Of a stretch of DNA of 5,378 nucleotides, positions 1 to 5,172 are shown one piece after another. Position numbers and translations under genes: made by a program. The DNA lies in the NCBI GenBank assembly GCA_028821635.1, contig JAPPDO010000077.1, forward strand, positions 1 through 5,378, in the 5' to 3' direction. Every line of letters begins with the position of its first letter. The first letter of the stretch is position 1. Below the pieces are notes generated by a model. The model saw only the letters and a list, made by a program, of their open reading frames with translations. It ran no database searches and was not told where the DNA came from. Origin of the DNA: Ekhidna sp. GTDB lineage: Bacteria > Bacteroidota > Bacteroidia > Cytophagales > Cyclobacteriaceae.

Positions 1-51
1 CCAAAGGGCACACAAAGGACACAGAGAAGGCACCAAGGGCACGGAGGGATG
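1..51 (+). repeat. Degenerate CACAAAGG/CACAGAG-type tandem repeat, cut by the window edge
   Basis: Seen: purine-rich units of 10-11 nt follow one another. CAAAGGGCACA is at 2-12, CAAAGGACACA at 13-23, GAGAAGGCAC at 24-33, CAAGGGCACG at 34-43, and a decayed GAGGGATG at 44-51. The array reaches base 1 and probably continues outside the window. It is open in the frame of the downstream ATG codons and would read as a basic, low-complexity peptide rich in T, Q, R, H and G. From memory, similar CACAGAG-like repeats commonly lie just upstream of, or are translated into the N-terminus of, GxxExxY-family genes, which is what follows here. Its role (mobile or regulatory) is unknown. Confidence 0.7.
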
Positions 52-168
52 ATGGAAGACGAAAGAAGAAATAAAGTAATTGGCTTAGCCATCAACGTTC
101 ATTCGGCTTTGGAGCCGGGCTTATTTAAGGCTTTTATTTACTCGGGTATTCCTAAAGTTCAGCGGTAG
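49..168 (+). pseudogene. GxxExxY-family protein remnant, internally deleted (39 aa)
   Basis: Seen: the frame starts at tandem ATG codons (49 and 52), ends at TAG 166-168 and encodes 39 residues. Residues 9-25 (VIGLAINVHSALEPGLF) match the family's N-terminal signature, usually of the form VIGxAIxVHxxLGPGLLE, with E replacing the usual G before PGL. The GxxExxY motif itself and most of the protein (normally about 120-130 residues) are missing. The last residues (FIYSGIPKVQR) resemble the family's C-terminal LLINFG-PKV-R strand, so an internal deletion joining the two ends is likely; this is inference from memory of the family. GxxExxY proteins are small alpha/beta proteins of unclear function that often occur with repeats. 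A product this short is probably inactive. A short unrelated gene that shares only the N-terminal motif is possible but less likely. Confidence 0.6.
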
Positions 169-222
169 ACTTGTGATAAGGTACAATACACACAAAAATC
201 ATCAATTCAAACACAGGAGTCT

Positions 223-240
223 CTTCTCAGTAAGGAGAAG
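223..240 (+). other. Small hairpin upstream of the aminotransferase gene
   Basis: CTTCTC (223-228) and GAGAAG (235-240) are perfect 6-bp inverted arms around a 6-nt loop. No T-tract follows, so it is not a standard intrinsic terminator. It lies 42 nt before the aminotransferase start and just upstream of a weak promoter-like box. It could be an operator, a leader hairpin or chance. The rest of 169-282 shows no gene. Confidence 0.25.
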
Positions 241-256
241 CATCCGAGATATCATT

Positions 257-264
257 TAATTTTG
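257..264 (+). promoter_or_regulatory. Possible Bacteroidota -7 box for the aminotransferase gene
   Basis: TAATTTTG fits the Bacteroidota -7 consensus TAnnTTTG and ends 18 nt before the ATG at 283. No TTTG -33 element is present 17-23 nt upstream, so the assignment is weak. If used, the leader would be only about 10-15 nt, with no Shine-Dalgarno site. Confidence 0.3.
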
Positions 265-282
265 TTTTAACAGCTTTTTTTG

Positions 283-1353
283 ATGTCTAATAAAATTTAT
301 TTTACGACCGGCCCAAGTCAGCTATTCTATAGCTTTCAGGATCATTTCAGGTCGGCAATAAGAGATGATGTGGGAAGCATCCCTCACAGAGGTGCTCAGT
401 CTGTCAGCATCATTGAGGAGACCACAGCGGCAGTTAAAGAACTACTCCGGATACCGGAGGAGTATCATCTCTTCTTCTTAAACGCCGCCAATGAGGCTTG
501 GGATCGGATCATTCAAAATCTTGTCATTGAAAGTTCTCATCATTTTGCGAATGGAGCTTTTAGCAGGAAATTTTATGATTTTGCCATTCAGCATGGGATG
601 CAAAGTTCACTAACTCAACCTGAAGACGGTAAAAGCTATGATCATTTTAACGTTCCTGAAAAGGCCGAGTTGATAGGGCTGGCAAAAAATGAAACAAGCG
701 TAGGCTTCACATTCACCGAGACGGAGATTGAAAAAATAAGACGAAAATACCCGGAGAAGTTGATTGCGCTTGATGTTGTGAGTGCCTCTCCTGCCCTTCC
801 TGTAAACTTTTCAGCGGTTGATACTGCCTACCTGTCAGTCCAAAAGGCTTTCGGTATGCCTCCCGGTTTGGGCCTTTGGGTTATAAATGAAAGATGTGTG
901 GAAAAGTCCGTCAAAAAAGCGGAGAAGACCTCAACGGGAAGCTATCGTTCTATTCCTAACCTTAAAAAGTTTGGGATCAAAGCACAAACGCCGGAGACTC
1001 CTAACATGATTTACATTTATATTCTTGGAAAAATTGCTCGGGATATTTTGAGCTATGGCGTTGAGCGCATGCAGCATGATATTATCTATAAAGCAGCACT
1101 GATCAATCAAACAGTTGAGAATAACCGCTCTCTCACGCATTTTGTGTCCTCTAAAGCCCATCAATCTCCCTCCTCAATCGTCGCTAAAGCAAGCGATCCC
1201 GCTATTTTTCTTGATGCACTCAGAGATAAAGGAGTAATCCTTGGCGAAGGCTACGGGGTTCACAAAAAAGCGCACATCAGGATTGCTAATTTCCCCGCAC
1301 ATTCAAAGGAGTCCATTGAGTATCTATGCGATCTGATGGCTGATTTGGGATAA
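283..1353 (+). CDS. Class V PLP-dependent aminotransferase, phosphoserine aminotransferase-like
   Basis: This is a soluble, cytoplasmic, PLP-dependent fold-type I aminotransferase of 356 residues, close to the usual SerC length of about 360. Seen: an N-terminal TTGPSQL, H35-R36 in the substrate-binding HRG segment, and a cofactor-stacking Trp at 73 in the EAWDRIIQN segment. D164 in ALDVVSASP would pair with the pyridine nitrogen. K188 in SVQKAFGMPPGLG is the expected Schiff-base lysine, and R333 in HIRIANFPAHS matches the carboxylate-binding Arg of SerC. These features favour a 3-phosphoserine/2-oxoglutarate or similar amino-acid transamination, but an alanine-glyoxylate-type substrate cannot be excluded, so no symbol is given. 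The ATG at 283 is preferred to the TTG immediately before it at 280. There is no clear RBS, as is common in Bacteroidota. No serA-like partner is in the window, and the gene looks monocistronic and intact. Confidence 0.85.
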   Translation: MSNKIYFTTGPSQLFYSFQDHFRSAIRDDVGSIPHRGAQSVSIIEETTAAVKELLRIPEEYHLFFLNAANEAWDRIIQNLVIESSHHFANGAFSRKFYDFAIQHGMQSSLTQPEDGKSYDHFNVPEKAELIGLAKNETSVGFTFTETEIEKIRRKYPEKLIALDVVSASPALPVNFSAVDTAYLSVQKAFGMPPGLGLWVINERCVEKSVKKAEKTSTGSYRSIPNLKKFGIKAQTPETPNMIYIYILGKIARDILSYGVERMQHDIIYKAALINQTVENNRSLTHFVSSKAHQSPSSIVAKASDPAIFLDALRDKGVILGEGYGVHKKAHIRIANFPAHSKESIEYLCDLMADLG

Positions 1354-1359
1354 TGATCT

Positions 1360-1399
1360 ACATCAGGATTTCCAAGAGCGATAAACTCTGAGATGTTTT
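1360..1399 (+). terminator. Weak terminator-like structure after the aminotransferase gene
   Basis: ACATC (1360-1364) pairs with GATGT (1392-1396), and an inner AGAG/CTCT pair lies at 1375-1378/1386-1389. The outer stem is followed by TTT then GTTATCTT. The stem is short and interrupted and the U-tract is poor. The T-run also overlaps the next gene's -33 box. It is listed only because it is the best candidate in this gap. Confidence 0.2.
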
Positions 1400-1425
1400 G
1401 TTATCTTAAAGCAAAAATAATTTTG
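1397..1425 (+). promoter_or_regulatory. Bacteroidota-type promoter of the universal stress protein gene
   Basis: TTTG at 1397-1400 (-33 element), a 17-nt spacer and TAATTTTG at 1418-1425 (-7 element) fit the Bacteroidota sigma consensus TTTG-N17-23-TAnnTTTG. Transcription would start near 1431, giving a leader of about 50 nt that contains the mini-ORF at 1443-1460. Confidence 0.55.
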
Positions 1426-1442
1426 CATGTTGGAGGACGATC

Positions 1443-1460
1443 ATGTCTTTGAACCATTAG
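1443..1460 (+). other. Five-codon leader ORF (MSLNH) in frame with the downstream gene
   Basis: An ATG at 1443 follows a good purine-rich GGAGGA (1432-1437) by 5 nt, unusual in this window, but stops after five codons at TAG 1458-1460. The same frame meets a second stop (TAA 1473-1475) before the universal stress protein begins at 1482. It may be a translated leader that affects translation of the stress gene, or the decayed original start of that gene. Whether it is translated cannot be told from sequence. Confidence 0.35.
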
Positions 1461-1481
1461 CTTTGTGGAAAATAAATTACT

Positions 1482-2396
1482 TTGATTATTCCATTTAAAA
1501 AAGTAATTGTTTGTCTTGATCACACCCAAAAAGACAAACTGCTAATAGAAAACGCCTGCGAGCTAAGTAAGATGGCAGGTACTGAGGAGATCATTTTCCT
1601 AAATATTATCAAGGCTTTTAACCTTCCGGATAAAATGCTCAAAGAATTTCCTCATCTTTTTGATAAAGCAGTTGAGGAGCGAAAGGCAGAACTTAACAAA
1701 TTGGTTCAAAATCACTTTAAGTGTGATACCAAGACCAGCCTCATTGTCCGCCAGGGAGGTCTGACAAAAGAAATATTAAAAACAGCCAATGAAACGGAAG
1801 CGGATTTAATTATACAAGGCAGAAATATTAAGAGCAATTCGGTACTTAGTTCAAGAATTGCAAGACGATCTCCCTGCAGCCTGTTGCTGATCCCGGAAAA
1901 TCATACCGTTAGACTTGATAGGATTTTTATTCCCGTTGATTTTTCGGATTACTCTGACTTGTCCTTAAAAATGACATTAGAACTCACGAAAGATAAAAAG
2001 TCAGCAATTTTTCTTCAAAATGTGATCAACGTGCCCAGCAGTTACCGATACTCCGGAAAATCATATCAGGAGTTTGGTGAAATTATCAAAGGCCATCTTC
2101 AAAAAGATTTGGACATTTTAATCAGAAAAGCGGCTCCAACGACCCAAACGCTTACTCCGGTTTTTACCTTAGATAAAGGCGAGAGCGTGATGGATACGAT
2201 CTGGCGTGAGGCAAGAAAGAGAGAAGTAGATTTAATTGTGATGGGAGCAAAAGGCAGAACCGCAGCCTCCGCCATTTTAATAGGAAGCAAGGCAGAGAAG
2301 ATGATACGAATTAACTACACCATCCCTCTGTTGATCATCAGAAAAAAAGGAGGCGTTGCAGGGATTCTTGAAACATTACGAGAAACGATTAGCTGA
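1482..2396 (+). CDS. Universal stress protein with two tandem UspA domains
   Basis: This cytoplasmic protein of 304 residues is built from two UspA alpha/beta domains, about residues 4-138 and 146-287, with a short C-terminal tail. The family acts in stress or starvation survival, and some members bind ATP. Seen: domain 1 starts FKKVIVCLDHT with D13 and ends with CSLLLIPE. Domain 2 starts DRIFIPVDFSDYS with D153 and carries the complete nucleotide-binding motif G-2x-G-9x-G-S as G255, G258, G268 and S269. Domain 1 lacks that motif, so probably only domain 2 binds ATP. The start is TTG at 1482: an in-frame TAA at 1473-1475 rules out an earlier ATG, and the next in-frame ATG (about 1572) would remove the first strand and D13. 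Only a weak GTGGA (1465-1469) lies upstream. Its own promoter is at 1397-1425. The partner process is unknown. Confidence 0.9.
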   Translation: MIIPFKKVIVCLDHTQKDKLLIENACELSKMAGTEEIIFLNIIKAFNLPDKMLKEFPHLFDKAVEERKAELNKLVQNHFKCDTKTSLIVRQGGLTKEILKTANETEADLIIQGRNIKSNSVLSSRIARRSPCSLLLIPENHTVRLDRIFIPVDFSDYSDLSLKMTLELTKDKKSAIFLQNVINVPSSYRYSGKSYQEFGEIIKGHLQKDLDILIRKAAPTTQTLTPVFTLDKGESVMDTIWREARKREVDLIVMGAKGRTAASAILIGSKAEKMIRINYTIPLLIIRKKGGVAGILETLRETIS

Positions 2397-2467
2397 AAGT
2401 TCTTTCTATTGAATGAAAAATAATTTTGAGTATCGTCCTAAGTACTGCTGGGCTTCTTACTCATGAA

Positions 2468-2698
2468 CTACATCGTGGTAAGCTCTTCCCTTGAAAAACG
2501 ATTATTAAAACCCCTTCTCACGGCATGGTTGCTAAGTGCCCTTTTATAATATATACCTACATTGTACCAGCTTACGGTCAGATTATCATTATCTCTTTGT
2601 TCTAAACCATCTCCCATGATATTAAAACTTGACTCAACGCCTTTAATGAGGGATTGTCTGTTACGTCTTCGGTTATTTTTCTTCATAATTAGTGACAT
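2468..2698 (-). CDS. Small basic hypothetical protein (76 aa)
   Basis: The family is not recognised. The predicted protein has 76 residues from ATG 2698, or 72 from the internal ATG at 2686, which would give the typical start MKKNNRRRNRQ. The N-terminus is strongly basic (RRRNR). A middle segment SSFNIMGDGLEQRDNDN is followed by WYNVGIYYKRAL, suggesting one or two amphipathic helices. There is no signal peptide, membrane span or cysteine. The main evidence that it is a real gene is a well-formed Bacteroidota promoter on the same strand directly upstream (2728-2760), plus the lack of any other gene in this 430-base gap. It converges on the universal stress protein gene, with 71 bases between their stops, and diverges from the methyltransferase gene. 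The basic N-terminus might bind nucleic acid, and a role in controlling the divergent neighbour is possible but speculative. Confidence 0.5.
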   Translation of the reverse strand: MSLIMKKNNRRRNRQSLIKGVESSFNIMGDGLEQRDNDNLTVSWYNVGIYYKRALSNHAVRRGFNNRFSREELTTM

Positions 2699-2727
2699 CT
2701 AATACGTGTATATGTTTAACGTTTGCA

Positions 2728-2760
2728 CAAATATATTAGTTTAAAAGTAATAGCTACAAA
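2728..2760 (-). promoter_or_regulatory. Bacteroidota-type promoter for the small minus-strand gene
   Basis: On the minus strand, TTTG (2760-2757), a 21-nt spacer and TATATTTG (2735-2728) match TTTG-N17-23-TAnnTTTG exactly. Transcription would begin near 2722, about 24 nt before the ATG at 2698. No comparable promoter is visible for the divergent methyltransferase gene. Confidence 0.6.
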
Positions 2761-2794
2761 CAAATGTACTTAAATAATGTGCTAAAGTAAAAGA

Positions 2795-2816
2795 GAACGA
2801 TATATCCTAATCGTTC
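2795..2816. promoter_or_regulatory. 7-bp dyad upstream of the nuclease-methyltransferase gene (possible operator)
   Basis: GAACGAT (2795-2801) and ATCGTTC (2810-2816) are perfect inverted arms separated by 8 nt. The centre-to-centre arm distance is 15 bp. The dyad ends 24 nt before the ATG at 2840, so it could be an operator overlapping the promoter or a leader hairpin. Restriction-modification genes are often autoregulated through such dyads. There is no T-tract, so it is not a terminator. A second short inverted repeat (TTGCA/TGCAA, 2831-2845) spans the start codon. Confidence 0.4.
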
Positions 2817-2839
2817 GGGAAACCGGTAACTTGCAATTT

Positions 2840-5077
2840 ATGCAATCTAATCTCTATCAGGATTTTGACTTCTCACTTCTAAATGATCCTGAGTTCAAGG
2901 AGGATTCTGTCAGAGAAGAACTGATTTTACCTTTCTTAAAAACGTTGAGTTACAGGTCTTTTGGAAGGAATCGGATCATCAGAAGCAAGACCCTGACACA
3001 TCCTTATGTAAAGACGGGAACAAGCAGGAGGAATGTAACCAGCGTTCCTGACTATCTTTTCGAGGTGAATGGTGAATATTCATGGGTTTTGGATGCCAAA
3101 GGGCCTAATGAAGACATTAAATCAGGCGAACACTTGGAACAGGCTTATTTCTATGCCATTCATCCGGAGATAAGGGTAAACTATTTTGCACTTTGTAACG
3201 GAAGAGCATTTCTTCTGCAAAAAATAGATGAAAAAACGCCTACGCTCTATTTCCACCTGGAAGAACTTGATAATTACTGGCACGATGTCAAACAGTTTCT
3301 ATCACCTGACGCATTTGTACAAGAAGCAATCTTATCCGAACCGCAAGAAGCGTATCAATCCACCGAGTTTGACTATGATGCTATCCAACTGCCAAAGCCG
3401 GTCATGGTGAAAAAGCAAGCTGCAAAAAGACATTTTGGAGTACATGGCTATTTCACCAAGCAGGCATGGAATGTGGTAGAGCACTATATCAAGACCTTTT
3501 CTAAGCCGGGAGATTTGGTGCTGGACCCTTATGGAGGCAGTGGAGTAACATTGATTGAGGCTATGATGCTGGACAGAAAAGCCATTCACATTGACCTGAA
3601 TCCTCTTTCGGTATTTTTAGTTGAAGCACTTACTGCTCCGGTTTCTGTTACCGATCTCACCGAAGCCTTTGATCGGGTTTGTAGCTCTTTTGAAAAAAAA
3701 CGCCCAAAATCCGAGAAGCAAATAAAGGCCGCATTAGAAAAATACTGGTATCCCAAAGGAATTCCTTTGACCAAAGACGCAGACGTAGAAACGATTGAAG
3801 AATTATTCACGGATCAGCAACTGGCAGAACTGGCACTATTGCGCAGCCTGATCATGAAAGAGAAGGACTCAACTATCAAAAATTCACTCCTATTGAGCTT
3901 TTCAAGCACAGTAACAAAAATCAACAGAACGTATCATTCTTCCTCATCAAGAGGTGAAAATGCCGGCAATGCAGCAGCATTTGCATACTATCGGTACAGA
4001 ATGGCTAAGGAAGAGGTTCGTCTTCTGACCCTAGAGTCCTTTAAGACAAAATTCAAAAAACTGGTTTCCGCCAAAAAAGATATTAGCAGCAAAATCAATC
4101 GTGAGACCATCGCCAATGCCACGATCGTTAGAGGAGATGCGACCGATTTGGGGGACATAGCGGATCAAAGCATCGACTATATTTATACCGATCCGCCGTA
4201 TGGCAGTAAAATTGCTTATTTGGACTTGTCCACCATGTGGAATGCGTGGTTAGGTTTCGAGATTACGGAAGAGGACTATCAAAAGGAAGCGATTGAGGGA
4301 GGTTCGCTCAATAAAAGTTCCGATGAGTACGGCGACCTCCTTTCCAAATCAATCGAAGAGATGTTTCGTGTGCTCAAGTTTGATCGCTGGATGAGTTTTG
4401 TTTTTGCCCACAAAGACCCTCAATACTGGCATCTGATCGTTGAAACGGCCGAAAAAGCCGGGTTTGAATATGCCGGAGCCGTTAAGCAGAGCAACGGGCA
4501 GACCAGTTTCAAGAAAAGACAAAATCCTTTTTCGGTGCTGTCGGGCCAACTCATTATCAATTTTAAGAAAGCCAGAAACCAACAGACTATCCAAAAAGTG
4601 AGGCTGGGTTCTGAGATTTACGACTTAATCATTGAAACGATTGAGTCAGTAATCGCACAGGATGACGGAGCGACTCTTGAACAAATAAATGATGAGTTGA
4701 TTTTGAAAGGGCTGGAGTTAGGTTTCCTTGATGTACTAAGCAGGGAATACAAAGACCTGACTCCGATTTTGCTGGATCATTTTGATTATCATGAAGAGAC
4801 GGACACTTTCCATATTCGGGCAGACAAGAAGTTTAAGACCAATATTCCGCTTGACCTGCGGATTAGATACTTTTTACTTTCTTATCTGCGCCGCAAAGAA
4901 AAAGAACGAATTTTTCCGACCACAGATGAAGTCATCCTTGATATTATGCCGCTACTAAAGAATGGAATAACTCCCAAAAACCAAACCATTTTGAAAGTTT
5001 TGGAGCGGATTGGTGAACATCAGGGAGATGAGAGATGGAAAATCAAGAAAACCGGACAAGCATCCTTTTTTGAATAA
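2840..5077 (+). CDS. PD-(D/E)XK nuclease-DNA methyltransferase fusion (type IIG-like)
   Basis: This single 745-residue protein probably combines cleavage and modification. Residues about 20-145 look like an HsdR-N-type PD-(D/E)XK nuclease: REELILPFL (E26/E27), P70-D71, D85-A-K87 and Q101-xxx-Y105. Residues about 195-262 and 425-577 form an amino-methyltransferase core: the SAM-binding motif I is DPYGGSGVT (229-237), an acidic strand end is D252 in HIDLNPLS, and catalytic motif IV is TDPPYG (450-455). DPPY favours N6-adenine but N4-cytosine is possible. A largely helical segment of roughly 165 residues separates motifs I and IV and may help recognise DNA. Residues about 590-745 are alpha/beta, perhaps winged-helix. 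The methylase part recalls COG1743-like adenine methylases. There is no helicase and no separate specificity subunit nearby. ATG 2840 is chosen over TTG 2831. It may instead be an orphan methylase with a degenerate nuclease domain, but the key residues are present. Confidence 0.8.
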   Translation: MQSNLYQDFDFSLLNDPEFKEDSVREELILPFLKTLSYRSFGRNRIIRSKTLTHPYVKTGTSRRNVTSVPDYLFEVNGEYSWVLDAKGPNEDIKSGEHLEQAYFYAIHPEIRVNYFALCNGRAFLLQKIDEKTPTLYFHLEELDNYWHDVKQFLSPDAFVQEAILSEPQEAYQSTEFDYDAIQLPKPVMVKKQAAKRHFGVHGYFTKQAWNVVEHYIKTFSKPGDLVLDPYGGSGVTLIEAMMLDRKAIHIDLNPLSVFLVEALTAPVSVTDLTEAFDRVCSSFEKKRPKSEKQIKAALEKYWYPKGIPLTKDADVETIEELFTDQQLAELALLRSLIMKEKDSTIKNSLLLSFSSTVTKINRTYHSSSSRGENAGNAAAFAYYRYRMAKEEVRLLTLESFKTKFKKLVSAKKDISSKINRETIANATIVRGDATDLGDIADQSIDYIYTDPPYGSKIAYLDLSTMWNAWLGFEITEEDYQKEAIEGGSLNKSSDEYGDLLSKSIEEMFRVLKFDRWMSFVFAHKDPQYWHLIVETAEKAGFEYAGAVKQSNGQTSFKKRQNPFSVLSGQLIINFKKARNQQTIQKVRLGSEIYDLIIETIESVIAQDDGATLEQINDELILKGLELGFLDVLSREYKDLTPILLDHFDYHEETDTFHIRADKKFKTNIPLDLRIRYFLLSYLRRKEKERIFPTTDEVILDIMPLLKNGITPKNQTILKVLERIGEHQGDERWKIKKTGQASFFE

Positions 5078-5109
5078 AGTCCATTGCAGGTTATAAAAGA
5101 AAGTATTTT

Positions 5110-5121
5110 CACTGAACAGTG
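5110..5121. promoter_or_regulatory. Palindrome CACTG-AA-CAGTG, possible antitoxin operator
   Basis: Perfect 5-bp arms flank a 2-nt centre, 51 nt before the ATG at 5173 and 16 nt upstream of the TATAAT box. The centre is too small for an RNA hairpin using the full arms, so a protein-binding site is likelier than a terminator for the methylase gene. Antitoxins usually autoregulate through such sites, which fits the gene that follows. Confidence 0.35.
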
Positions 5122-5137
5122 TTTCGATTATTTCGTT

Positions 5138-5145
5138 TATAATTG
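5138..5145 (+). promoter_or_regulatory. Possible -7/-10 promoter box for the antitoxin-like gene
   Basis: TATAATTG differs at one position from the Bacteroidota -7 box TAnnTTTG and contains a perfect TATAAT. No TTTG lies at the expected upstream distance, so support is modest. It implies that the antitoxin-like gene can be transcribed separately from the methylase gene. Confidence 0.3.
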
Positions 5146-5172
5146 TGCTTAACAATAACCAACCAGTAAGTC

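Noticed and set aside
1..51. The left-edge repeat as a CRISPR array
   Set aside because: Units are 10-11 nt, contiguous and degenerate, with no unique spacers of constant length.
223..240. The CTTCTC/GAGAAG hairpin as part of a SAM-type riboswitch
   Set aside because: Only one short stem is visible; the conserved core and additional helices of known riboswitches are not found around it.
931..1164. Minus-strand 77-codon frame inside the aminotransferase gene
   Set aside because: It lies antisense to a complete conserved enzyme gene and has no independent signals.
2421..2428. A third TAATTTTG (-7 box-like) on the plus strand just after the universal stress protein gene
   Set aside because: No TTTG element lies 17-23 nt upstream and no plus-strand gene follows; probably chance in AT-rich DNA.
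2427..2463. TGAGTA/TACTCA inverted pair between the two convergent genes, as a shared terminator
   Set aside because: Only 6 bp with a 25-nt loop and no proper T-tract on either side; too weak to call.
3332..3810. Minus-strand open frames of 74-85 codons inside the methylase gene
   Set aside because: They lie antisense to conserved nuclease-methylase coding sequence, including the motif I region; they are shadows of that gene.
4955..5155. Minus-strand 66-codon open frame over the end of the methylase gene
   Set aside because: It overlaps the well-supported C-terminus of the fusion protein, has no promoter-like sequence and its product shows no recognisable features.
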